DNA of 8,183 nucleotides, from the NCBI GenBank assembly GCA_031383555.1, contig JANMZR010000333.1, forward strand, positions 1-8,183, in the 5' to 3' direction. Positions 1 to 5,560 of this stretch are shown here, in pieces. This stretch comes from JANMZR01 sp031383555 (GTDB taxonomy: Bacteria > Bacteroidota > Bacteroidia > Cytophagales > Spirosomataceae). Position 1 is the stretch's first letter, and each line of letters starts with the position of its first letter. The notes under the pieces are model-generated. The model made no database searches and was not told the origin of the DNA. It worked only from the letters and a program-made list of their open reading frames with translations. Both the position numbers and the translations under genes were made by a program.

Positions 1-91
1 TGTATCAATCTATCTCTAGAATAATAATAATAGGGAAAACTATTAGTGGTTTCATTAGTTATAAGCTTTATACTATTAGTAAATATTCTAA

Positions 92-1018
92 ATGGCTTTT
101 GATAAAAATTTCGAGATACTTTATAAAAAACTTCTTTCAGATAAAACTAAAAGTAGAAGTGAGCGGTTTATTTTAATAATAGCTATAACAAGTTTTATTA
201 TTCACCTAATAATTATTTTTCTAGTAGATTTTGGCTTTATTTCCCTTAATACTCCCACTGACTTACTCAAAAATCCTATTGCTGCTATTTATACGCCCTT
301 TTCATTTATTCTCGTTTATGAAGTATACCTATTAATACATTATCTGCCAAAATCCATAACCATTTATATAAGCAAACAATATGAAATTATTACCCTAATC
401 ATTATCCGAAGGTTGTTCAAAGACCTTTCCACTTTATCACTCTCTTCTGATTGGTTCAAAATAAAATATGATTTACAATTCACTTACGATCTGGTAGCGT
501 CTATCCTTTTATTTTTTCTTATTTATCAATTCTACATCCAAAGTAAAAAAAGATATAGATCCGTTGAGAGGAATGAGGCGCAAATTGATGGAATAGCTAG
601 ATTCATAAAAATAAAAAAAGTGTTGGCCACAATTTTAGTACCAGTTCTTATTGTGGTTGCTATTTACTCATTTTTTAATTGGACTTTAAGTACAGTTTAT
701 CCGAATACTAATATTTCATTTAAGGATATTAATAATATTTTCTTCGATCAGTTTTTTACAATTTTAATTATTGCGGATGTTATTTTATTGCTGTTTTCCT
801 TTTTTCATACAGATGAATTTCATAAAGTTATAAGAAACTCTGGTTTCATTATCTCTACTATATTAATCAGGGTGTCCTTTTCTGTAAGTGGCTTACTAAA
901 TACATTGCTAATTGTAACGGCCATAATTTTTGGCTTGTTAATACTTATTATACATAATAAATTTGAAGCGCATATTGCTTTGGAAGAAAATATTACTGGG
1001 GAAAGTGTTTTGAAATAA
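92..1018 (+). CDS. Conserved-looking multi-pass inner-membrane protein of unknown function
   Basis: I do not recognise this 308-residue protein. It has a short polar, basic N-terminus (about residues 1-26) and then hydrophobic stretches at about 27-52, 63-83, 131-150, 177-198, 217-238, 252-262 and 268-287, so roughly six to seven membrane passes are likely. Between the second and third passes lies a basic amphipathic segment (YEIITLIIIRRLFKDL, residues 97-112), and a charged loop at 150-176 is rich in Lys, Arg and Glu. That mix of aromatic membrane helices and basic amphipathic helices could suit a channel-like or transporter protein, but no selectivity filter, transport motif or catalytic residues can be seen. 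No signal peptide cleavage site is apparent. The ATG at 92 has no Shine-Dalgarno sequence, which is normal in Bacteroidota. It stands alone, 87 bp before the next gene on the same strand. Coding is certain from length and hydrophobic pattern; function is unknown. Confidence 0.8.
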   Translation: MAFDKNFEILYKKLLSDKTKSRSERFILIIAITSFIIHLIIIFLVDFGFISLNTPTDLLKNPIAAIYTPFSFILVYEVYLLIHYLPKSITIYISKQYEIITLIIIRRLFKDLSTLSLSSDWFKIKYDLQFTYDLVASILLFFLIYQFYIQSKKRYRSVERNEAQIDGIARFIKIKKVLATILVPVLIVVAIYSFFNWTLSTVYPNTNISFKDINNIFFDQFFTILIIADVILLLFSFFHTDEFHKVIRNSGFIISTILIRVSFSVSGLLNTLLIVTAIIFGLLILIIHNKFEAHIALEENITGESVLK

Positions 1019-1105
1019 TATTTTCTAAAAAAAGAGCTGATTACTACCTAGAATTCTCTAATTTAGGGCATCCTTTTTATCCTTTTCTACAAAAAACATA
1101 ATACT

Positions 1106-1546
1106 ATGAAAACTGCCCTACCTATTAAATTATTTCTAATTCCAATATTTTGTATTTTGGTTAGCCCAAATTTTGCACAAACTAAAGCTGAAATTTTGGT
1201 GAAAGAGCTCGAAACTAAAAGATTCACGGCTCTTACTGAAAAAAATATCGATTTTTTGCAAAATATTTTTTCTGAAAACCTTGTTTATGTACATTCAAGC
1301 GGTGCATTTGATACCAAGGAAACCTATATTGGTAGCCTCACATCTGGTAAAACAGCGTATAATGAAATCAATATTTTGGAATTGAATACCCATCAATATG
1401 CAAAAAATTTAGTGGTAAATCGTGGAAAAGCAAAGTTGAAGGTAAACAATGGCACACCATTTAGCATTTATTTTACTAGTATTTATGAAAAAGTGAAGGC
1501 TGGTTGGAAAATGGTTTCTTGGGAGGCCACTAGGCTACCATATTGA
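1106..1546 (+). CDS. Exported NTF2-like (DUF4440/SnoaL-like fold) small protein
   Basis: The 146-residue product starts with a clear Sec signal peptide: MK, a hydrophobic core at about residues 7-20, and probable cleavage after NFA (residue 24). The mature part fits a single NTF2-like cone: a first helix (AEILVKELETKRFTALTEKN), a segment FLQNIFSENLVYVHSSGAFDTKETY (49-74) typical of DUF4440 proteins, then beta strands ending in GWKMVSWEATRLP (133-145). The pattern (helix, 'L.eNLvYvHssG..dtKe.yi', C-terminal W and R) is that of DUF4440/nuclear-transport-factor-2-like proteins of Bacteroidota. These are usually small periplasmic or secreted proteins whose ligand or reaction is not established, so no specific substrate can be assigned. 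No ribosome-binding site is visible. The 3' end faces the leftward operon, with only 30 bp between stop codons and no clear hairpin. Confidence 0.8.
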   Translation: MKTALPIKLFLIPIFCILVSPNFAQTKAEILVKELETKRFTALTEKNIDFLQNIFSENLVYVHSSGAFDTKETYIGSLTSGKTAYNEINILELNTHQYAKNLVVNRGKAKLKVNNGTPFSIYFTSIYEKVKAGWKMVSWEATRLPY

Positions 1547-1576
1547 TTATCAAATATTTAGGATTACATAATTTTA

Positions 1577-1867
1577 TTAATTCAACACCATAGCCGGAAA
1601 ACGCATCGCTTTTCCATCGAAAACCATAAGGTCGTCAATTTCAACTTTAAAATAGACGAAAAGTGGCGATTTTTCCAAGTGCTTAATTATCTCTTTTTTA
1701 GATCTGGCGTTCATGGTAATCCATCCCATACCTCGTTCAGCCGATATTGCATATTGATCAATTACATTTTTTATGATTAATGAATTTATGTATGCCCTAT
1801 GTGTAGGAATGTGGCTCATGAAATCACCTTCAATTGTAAAATAGACTGTTATTTGATATTTGTTCAT
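1577..1867 (-). CDS. YciI / muconolactone-isomerase-like dimeric alpha-beta-barrel protein
   Basis: This 96-residue cytoplasmic protein has the layout of the ferredoxin-like dimeric alpha/beta barrel of YciI and muconolactone-isomerase relatives. An N-terminal strand (YQITVYFTIEGDF) is followed by a helix with HIPTHRAYINSLI (19-31), a strand ending in GWITMNA (48-54), a helix SKKEIIKHLEKSPLFVYF (56-73), and a last strand carrying DDLMVFD. The residues HxxxHR and the 'SPL..yf' segment are suggestive, but no catalytic pair can be confirmed and the reaction is unknown. It is the last gene of a leftward run, 23 bp after the YjjG-type gene, so it is probably cotranscribed with it. The fold assignment is an inference from pattern; coding status is well supported by composition and tight spacing. 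Confidence 0.65.
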   Translation of the reverse strand: MNKYQITVYFTIEGDFMSHIPTHRAYINSLIIKNVIDQYAISAERGMGWITMNARSKKEIIKHLEKSPLFVYFKVEIDDLMVFDGKAMRFPAMVLN

Positions 1868-1890
1868 ATAAATGATTTTTATGAAGCAAT

Positions 1891-2589
1891 TTAAAGAAAA
1901 TCTTTTAGTTCTAAAAGATGATTTATAATAGTTTTTTTGTTTTTTGTAAAAATATCTTTTTCTGGTGAAAACATAATTGTATCTATTCCGGCATTTTCAG
2001 CTCCTAATATATCCACTTCAAAATTATCGCCAATCATAAGAGATTGAATAGCAGTTGTTTGAGTAGAATTTAGAGCAAATTCGAAAATTGCCTTTTCTGG
2101 CTTTCTTGCATTTGCTTTCTGGCTGCAAATTATGCTTGCAAAATAGCTTTTAATGCCCGAAGCGATCATTTTTTTTTCTTGATTATCAGCAATTCCATTT
2201 GTAATTATGTGGAGGCTATATTTTGGCTTTAAATATTCCAAAATTTCAATTGCTCCTGGAAATAGGTAAGGTTTATTAGGGCTTATTTCCATGTAAAAGT
2301 CATGTAATTGATCACAAATTTCTTTATTTTTAATTCCAAATTCATCAAATACTTCTCGAAATCGCCTATTACGTAGTTCGACACTTGTAATTTGGTTCGA
2401 GTCATACAAATTCCATAGTCGGTGGTTTGTAATATGAAATTTATCTATTAATAAATTTACACTATCAATTCCCAGTTGCTTCAAATCAAATTGTTCAAAC
2501 ATCTCAAAAAGTGCTTCTTCGCAATTGCGATTATAGTCCCAAAGGGTATGATCTAAATCAAAGAAAATATGTGTTTTATTGATAAACAA
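1891..2589 (-). CDS. YjjG/YfnB-type HAD-superfamily nucleotidase (noncanonical pyrimidine nucleotidase)
   Basis: All four haloacid-dehalogenase motifs are present in this 232-residue protein: motif I FFDLDHTLWD with nucleophile D11 and acid D13; motif II IITNG with T130; motif III RKP with K163; and motif IV MIGDNFEVDILGA with D188 and D193. Residues about 20-95 form the helical C1 cap. The LDHTLWDYxxN start and NARKP motif are characteristic of the YjjG/YfnB branch, which dephosphorylates nucleoside monophosphates, including noncanonical pyrimidine nucleotides, and so helps clean the nucleotide pool. The best start is a TTG at 2587-2589. The frame is open upstream back to a TAA at 2659-2661 but holds no ATG, and the first in-frame ATG comes only at residue 30, after the catalytic aspartates. 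The gene begins 11 bp after the nuclease stop, so translational coupling is plausible. The family call is strong; the exact substrate is inferred. Confidence 0.88.
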   Translation of the reverse strand: MFINKTHIFFDLDHTLWDYNRNCEEALFEMFEQFDLKQLGIDSVNLLIDKFHITNHRLWNLYDSNQITSVELRNRRFREVFDEFGIKNKEICDQLHDFYMEISPNKPYLFPGAIEILEYLKPKYSLHIITNGIADNQEKKMIASGIKSYFASIICSQKANARKPEKAIFEFALNSTQTTAIQSLMIGDNFEVDILGAENAGIDTIMFSPEKDIFTKNKKTIINHLLELKDFL

Positions 2590-2600
2590 AAAGTTGAAAA

Positions 2601-3227
2601 TTAAAAATTTGGAAACAAGGGTAAGTTTTTTGGTAGGTTGTCTTCCCCGAATATTTTTTTATCGGTAATTAGACTTTTATTAATCTCTAAAAATTTTGCA
2701 AATTCCTCAATTTCGTCAAGCATTGGGTTAAAATTAAATTGCCTCACATTATAAGATTCAACGTATACTTCCTTAAAATCCGTAACCAAATAGTCCAATT
2801 GGTTTATGCCTTTGTTACGAAGGCCCAATAGATATAAATTTTGAAAATTATTACTATATTTTCCTGATATATAGCTATTTGTGGTTTTCAAATCGATGGC
2901 ACGGCCTTCGCCCAAAACATCAATATAACCATATATTTCTACATTTCGTACTATAAATTTTGTGAATACTTGGGTTTTATATTTCGCTGGAAGTTTGTCT
3001 CTTATTTTCTCCAAAATTGTTTCAGAAAAGGCCTCAGCACCTTTGCCAGTTATCACGGCATTCTCAAAGTTTATTCCTTTTTGAGCGGGGTTCGAAACGG
3101 GCTTAGTTTCCCTATTTATACTCGAAATTAGTTCATCAAAATTCACAAACAATTGCCCATTGCCATCCTTTGCCTTTTTTACAAAAAGCGAATAGGTATT
3201 TAACAATGTTGGGTAAATATGGTACAT
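2601..3227 (-). CDS. Stand-alone PD-(D/E)XK (RecB/Cas4-like) nuclease-family protein
   Basis: The 208-residue protein shows the complete signature of the RecB-like PD-(D/E)XK nuclease fold in the right order. Residues GINFE (51-55) have E55 as the helix-borne acid, YGYID (99-103) has D103, IDLK (111-114) has D112 and K114, and QNLYLLGL (129-136) provides the Q-x2-Y motif. These residues normally bind one or two metal ions and cut DNA. The protein is short and lacks helicase motifs and the Fe-S cysteines found in Cas4 and AddB, so it looks like a minimal nuclease domain. There is no cas gene, phage gene or restriction partner nearby. It is the first gene of a leftward run with the YjjG-type and YciI-like genes. 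A weak -7 box, TTACTTTG, lies at 3249-3242 on the minus strand. The target (host repair, phage or unknown) cannot be told from sequence; some family members are inactive or act in RNA or tRNA processing. Confidence 0.75.
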   Translation of the reverse strand: MYHIYPTLLNTYSLFVKKAKDGNGQLFVNFDELISSINRETKPVSNPAQKGINFENAVITGKGAEAFSETILEKIRDKLPAKYKTQVFTKFIVRNVEIYGYIDVLGEGRAIDLKTTNSYISGKYSNNFQNLYLLGLRNKGINQLDYLVTDFKEVYVESYNVRQFNFNPMLDEIEEFAKFLEINKSLITDKKIFGEDNLPKNLPLFPNF

Positions 3228-3241
3228 GGTTTTAGAAGTTG

Positions 3242-3249
3242 CAAAGTAA
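3242..3249 (-). promoter_or_regulatory. Possible -7 box for the nuclease-led operon
   Basis: On the minus strand these bases read TTACTTTG, one mismatch from the Bacteroidota -7 consensus TAnnTTTG. It sits 14 bp before the ATG at 3227. No convincing TTG-type -33 element is found 17-23 bp upstream, so this is weak and the real start point may lie elsewhere. Confidence 0.25.
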
Positions 3250-3363
3250 TAGAGTTGCTGAGTTACATATTATTGAGATAAAGTGTCGACTAAAATGTTG
3301 AATTAATTAAGGCTCTACAAATAGACTGAAGCGGGAAAAGAGTTTAATGTCAAAAATTGACTA

Positions 3364-3490
3364 CTTTGTTATTTTGCAACTTTGCCAATTTTAACTTTGA
3401 ACCTTTTTCACTTTGAAACTCTGTCACTTTGTCAATCTGTAACTTTGAACCTTTGCCTATCTGAAAATTTGCCACTCTGCAATTCACTTA
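3364..3490. repeat. Degenerate 8-bp tandem repeat, unit about CTTTGnnA, about 15 units
   Basis: Read on the + strand in steps of 8, the sequence gives CTTTGTTA, TTTTGCAA, CTTTGCCA, a 7-nt unit ATTTTAA, CTTTGAAC, CTTTTTCA, CTTTGAAA, CTCTGTCA, CTTTGTCA, ATCTGTAA, CTTTGAAC, CTTTGCCT, ATCTGAAA, ATTTGCCA, CTCTGCAA and a worn TTCACTTA. The positions CTyTG plus a final A are conserved, while positions 6-7 vary freely. The array fills the space between the start of the nuclease operon and the ferredoxin gene, and its last worn unit ends on the ferredoxin stop codon (3488-3490). There are no unique spacers, no palindrome within the unit and no coding frame preference. Two units supply perfect TAACTTTG boxes (3392-3399 and 3440-3447), which resemble the phylum's -7 promoter element. 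Role unknown. Confidence 0.8.
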
Positions 3491-3790
3491 AAATATTCTC
3501 AATCGTTCAACTACCTTATCGCCAACCAAATGGTTATCCACAATCTCTTTTACATCAGCCAATTGCACATTACCGTAAAAAACGCCTTCAGGGTACACCA
3601 CTATGGTTGGGCCCTGGGCACAGCAGTCCAAACAAGCTGTTTTTTGGGCTCTTATTTCCTGAAGTAGGCCTTTTGCTTTCAGTTCTTCTTTGAAGGCGTC
3701 AACTAATTGGTGGCCATGTGTTGAGCCACAACTTTTCTTGGGCAATTCCTTGTCATTTGTGCAAATGAATACGTGTTTTTTGAATTTCAT
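3488..3790 (-). CDS. Thioredoxin-like [2Fe-2S] ferredoxin
   Basis: This 100-residue protein has the four-cysteine pattern of the thioredoxin-fold [2Fe-2S] ferredoxins (the Aquifex Fd / NuoE C-terminal type). C10 and C21 lie in FICTNDKELPKKSCGS, and C53 and C57 lie in TACLDCCAQGP (a C-x3-C pair). C56 is an extra cysteine. The segment GPTIVVYPEGVFYGNV (60-75) is the typical strand-turn-strand that follows the second cysteine pair. It is expected to be a soluble cytoplasmic electron carrier. Its partner enzyme is not evident, since no hydrogenase or Complex I genes are nearby. The ATG at 3790 is preceded by a perfect AGGAGG, which fixes the start. A TAACTTTG promoter box lies about 80 bp upstream. 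The stop codon lies at the end of the 8-bp repeat array, and no terminator hairpin is seen. Confidence 0.9.
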   Translation of the reverse strand: MKFKKHVFICTNDKELPKKSCGSTHGHQLVDAFKEELKAKGLLQEIRAQKTACLDCCAQGPTIVVYPEGVFYGNVQLADVKEIVDNHLVGDKVVERLRIF

Positions 3791-3795
3791 ATCAG

Positions 3796-3801
3796 CCTCC
3801 T
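3796..3801 (-). promoter_or_regulatory. Perfect Shine-Dalgarno AGGAGG of the ferredoxin gene
   Basis: On the minus strand AGGAGG is followed by five bases and then the ATG at 3790. The other genes in this window have no recognisable Shine-Dalgarno sequence, as is usual in Bacteroidota. This site is therefore unusual, and it settles the ferredoxin start. Confidence 0.7.
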
Positions 3802-3870
3802 AACCCATGATACGGGAATTTTATGGAGTTATTTGTTAAGAAGATGAATATATTTTGTTTGTAAATTATC

Positions 3871-3897
3871 CAAAGTTACAAAGTATAAATTTCCAAT
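3871..3897 (-). promoter_or_regulatory. Promoter candidate of the ferredoxin gene (TAACTTTG -7 box)
   Basis: Minus-strand TAACTTTG at 3878-3871 matches the Bacteroidota -7 consensus TAnnTTTG exactly. An ATTG at 3897-3894, about 15 bp upstream, could serve as a sub-optimal -33 element. The predicted start would leave a leader of about 75 nt carrying the AGGAGG site. Confidence 0.45.
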
Positions 3898-3995
3898 CGA
3901 AAAAAATTTTTATCAATTGCAACCATATTGATTTTTGGCTCGTCATAATAAAAATTAGAACAAAATATTATTTCAAATATGTTAAAAAAGAGAAA

Positions 3996-4020
3996 TAATA
4001 TTTGGAATTTTCCAATATTA
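3996..4020. repeat. Inverted repeat in the sigma-factor upstream region
   Basis: Left arm TAATATTTGGA and right arm TCCAATATTA are complementary over 10 bp with a single bulged T, and a 4-nt loop lies between them. No T-run follows directly, so it is not a standard terminator. It lies about 75 bp upstream of the sigma-factor -33 element and could be an operator or simply an AT-rich dyad. Confidence 0.35.
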
Positions 4021-4094
4021 CTGTAAAATAAATTGGCTTTTTTCAAGAATTTGATGTTAATTTTAGTTAATGGTAAAATATTTTTTAGAAAATA

Positions 4095-4127
4095 CTTGCA
4101 TCATAAATTATAAAAATTATAACTTTG
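4095..4127 (+). promoter_or_regulatory. Promoter candidate of the ECF sigma-factor operon
   Basis: TAACTTTG at 4120-4127 is an exact match to the Bacteroidota -7 consensus TAnnTTTG. CTTG at 4095-4098 lies 21 bp upstream, within the normal -33 spacing for the housekeeping sigma factor of this phylum. Transcription would start near 4133 and give an untranslated leader of about 115 nt before the ATG at 4248. Confidence 0.55.
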
Positions 4128-4247
4128 ATTATCATTTACGATGAGCACAGTCTAATCGAAAAAAGAAAAAATATTTTCACACTCAAAAAAAACCTTATCA
4201 GCACAATATGATATAGAACTCTACGTTAACCAATTAGTTTATCAAAA

Positions 4248-4850
4248 ATGGCGAAAATCCAAGTTAACGACAGCGAGTTAATATCTCGGTACATCAAAGG
4301 TGAAGAAAAAGCTTTTGAAGGACTGGTGCTAAAACACAAGTCAAAGGTTTATACCACAATTTATTTAATAGTGAAAGATTCGGATACTGCCGAAGATTTG
4401 ATGCAAGACACCTTCATTAAGGCGGTTGAAATGCTACGATCAAGGCGGTACAACGAAGAAGGTAAATTCCTCCCTTGGATACTTCGAATAGCGCATAACA
4501 TGGCTATCGATCATTTTCGTAGAGATAAACGCTACCCAAATACTGAGTTTGACGACCAAGCAAACGCTTTCAATAGTCTCAATTTTGCCGAAGATTCAAT
4601 AGAAACTTTAACGGTAAAAAAAGAAACTTACGAACATTTGCGAAAGTTGATAAAGCAGTTACCTGATCAACAGAGGGAGGTTTTGGTGATGAGACACTAC
4701 GACGACATGAGTTTTCAGGAAATTGCAGATGCAACGGGCGTTAGTATCAACACGGCTTTGGGTAGAATGAGATACGCATTAATCAATTTGCGTAAATTGA
4801 TGGCATCCAAAACCCCAAATATATATGATACAAACTTTTACCCACAATGA
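4248..4850 (+). CDS. ECF-type (sigma-70 family) RNA polymerase sigma factor
   Basis: The 200-residue protein has only sigma regions 2 and 4, as in extracytoplasmic-function sigma factors. Region 2 spans about 22-95, with the core-binding DLMQDTFIKA (50-59) and the -10-recognition helix PWILRIAHNMAIDHFRR (76-92). Region 4 spans about 127-185, with LPDQQREVLVMRHYDDMSFQEIADATGVS and the recognition helix NTALGRMRYALINLRK (168-183). A polar linker (93-125) joins them. It would direct RNA polymerase to a specific regulon, which cannot be deduced here. The gene is preceded by a good promoter candidate with a long leader. Its last 26 bases overlap the start of the small downstream gene in another frame, so the two are almost certainly cotranscribed and translationally coupled. 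There is no classical transmembrane anti-sigma gene beside it. In Bacteroidota related sigma factors serve stress or T9SS control; which one applies here is unknown. Confidence 0.93.
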   Translation: MAKIQVNDSELISRYIKGEEKAFEGLVLKHKSKVYTTIYLIVKDSDTAEDLMQDTFIKAVEMLRSRRYNEEGKFLPWILRIAHNMAIDHFRRDKRYPNTEFDDQANAFNSLNFAEDSIETLTVKKETYEHLRKLIKQLPDQQREVLVMRHYDDMSFQEIADATGVSINTALGRMRYALINLRKLMASKTPNIYDTNFYPQ

Positions 4851-5067
4851 TCTTATCCGTTATGCATACAATGAAACTACGGAGGTAGAAAACCAACAAA
4901 TTGAGGAGGTGCTCGCTCACGAGCCAGATATGCTCAATTATTATTTGAATGTGGTAGATATGCAATGTGTATTGTATGAAACAATACCAGAGCCTTCGAA
5001 GCAATCAATTCAAAATATTTTGAGTTACTCAACAAATCACCATCTAAGTCAAGTTAGGCGAAATTAG
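4825..5067 (+). CDS. Small sigma-associated protein, anti-sigma-like without zinc ligands
   Basis: This 80-residue gene starts inside the sigma-factor gene (26-nt overlap, different frame). Its N-terminal half, FTHNDLIRYAYNETTEVENQ through IEEVLAHEPDMLNYY, follows the pattern of the N-terminal helices of zinc-binding anti-sigma domains ('l..eeLl.YldgEls..E...vE.hLa.cpec'). The usual His/Cys ligands are missing: there is one cysteine (C49) and no Cys-x2-Cys. The C-terminal half (EPSKQSIQNILSYSTNHHLS) is polar and there is no transmembrane segment, so the protein should be soluble. The next ATG (4847) is in a different frame and short, so 4825 is the only sensible start. Cotranscription with the sigma gene suggests it binds or regulates that factor. 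That role is an inference; alternatively it is a conserved small protein of unknown function. Confidence 0.75.
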   Translation: MIQTFTHNDLIRYAYNETTEVENQQIEEVLAHEPDMLNYYLNVVDMQCVLYETIPEPSKQSIQNILSYSTNHHLSQVRRN

Positions 5068-5094
5068 TCGTTTGAAATTAAAATTAACAAAAAA

Positions 5095-5128
5095 GGTTTC
5101 CTCTTTCGATAGAGGAAGTTTTTTTTTG
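5095..5128 (+). terminator. Rho-independent terminator of the sigma-factor operon
   Basis: Arms TTCCTCT (5098-5104) and AGAGGAA (5111-5117) form a perfect 7-bp stem, extendable by G-T pairs, around the loop TTCGAT. Nine T residues follow (5119-5127). A run of A residues directly before the stem gives a T-tract on the minus strand too, so it may act in both directions and also close the leftward remnant at 5158-5520. Confidence 0.88.
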
Positions 5129-5157
5129 TTTCTATTATAATATTTCTACTAAAAAAA

Positions 5158-5520
5158 CTAATTTAATTTATGCATATTTACCCATGAAAAATAACTACCT
5201 GTGACTTCTTGGTCAGACGCACAATTGTGAGAATAAGATATTTCTAAAATATCATTTGCAGTAAACCTATAGTCAGATGAAATAACTAAAAAATGTCCTG
5301 TATTATTTAATCCAACTTCTAAAAACTTAATTGGGCTGTATTCAGTCTCTTATCGCCATCAAATCATTATACCGTTAGGTAATGAGTTGCAAATTTTCAA
5401 TCAATAAAAATCCTCAAGAAAATACCACAAAGGAAAACTATCTAGATGCGGTGGCCTTATACCTTTACTTACTAACCACATTTCCAAAGTAGTTAAAAAA
5501 CTAGATTGGGCCGGACAATA
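5158..5520 (-). pseudogene. Decayed gene of unknown function with several in-frame stops
   Basis: Read leftward from about 5520, one frame encodes protein-like sequence in two blocks: SSFLTTLEMWLVSKGIRPP through PLWYFLEDFY, then, after a lesion zone, EYSPIKFLEVGLNNTGHF, LVISSDYRFTANDILEISY, SHNCASDQEVTGSYFSWVN and MHKLN, ending at a natural TAG (5158-5160). Between the blocks the frame is broken by TGA (5401-5403), TGA (5359-5361) and TAA (5350-5352). In the lesion zone a neighbouring frame reads NDLMAIRD just before TEYSPI, which suggests a frameshift as well as stops. The second block has no ATG, GTG or TTG start early enough to be expressed alone. I do not recognise the family. The 5' end is uncertain and appears to have been lost where the nth promoter now lies. 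Such small isolated remnants are often former accessory genes (for example immunity-type proteins), but that is speculation. Confidence 0.6.
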
Positions 5521-5540
5521 TTTTTTTGGTTGTATTTTTG
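5505..5540 (+). promoter_or_regulatory. Promoter candidate of nth
   Basis: TATTTTTG at 5533-5540 matches TAnnTTTG. An ATTG at 5505-5508, 24 bp upstream, could be a stretched -33 element. The start point would fall about 15 nt before the ATG at 5561. It overlaps the eroded 5' end of the leftward pseudogene. Confidence 0.4.
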
Positions 5541-5560
5541 TGAAAAAGAAATAAAACCTA

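Larger units (their letters stand above)
3791..4247. other. AT-rich divergent intergenic region between ferredoxin and sigma-factor genes
   Basis: This 457-bp stretch has no credible reading frame. It contains, leftward, the ferredoxin ribosome site and promoter candidate and, rightward, the sigma-factor promoter candidate and a leader of about 115 nt. Between them lies the inverted repeat at 3996-4020. A second, weaker AT-rich dyad at about 4076-4097 (arms AAATATTTT and AAAATACTT with one mismatch) overlaps the sigma-factor -33 region. No RNA gene or riboswitch is recognisable. Confidence 0.6.

Noticed and set aside
1018..1106. Terminator or operator around the AGAATTCT palindrome at 1050-1057
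   Set aside because: The stem is only a short AT-rich palindrome with no extended arms and no adjacent T-run, so it is likely chance.
3364..3490. Possible CRISPR array
   Set aside because: The repeated unit is only 8 bp, with no unique spacers, no longer direct repeat and no cas genes. The nuclease nearby lacks the Cas4 cysteines.
3382..3693. Open frame on the + strand through the repeat array into the ferredoxin region
   Set aside because: It is made of translated octamer repeat plus antisense of the ferredoxin gene. The amino-acid composition is repeat-driven and the minus-strand ferredoxin has all its cysteines.
3804..3816. Small CCC...GGG dyad (CCCATGATACGGG) in the ferredoxin leader
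   Set aside because: Only three G-C pairs form before a mismatch, which is too weak to call a regulatory hairpin.
4783..5004. Open frame on the minus strand across the end of the sigma gene
   Set aside because: It is antisense to two convincing + strand genes and has no recognisable protein pattern.
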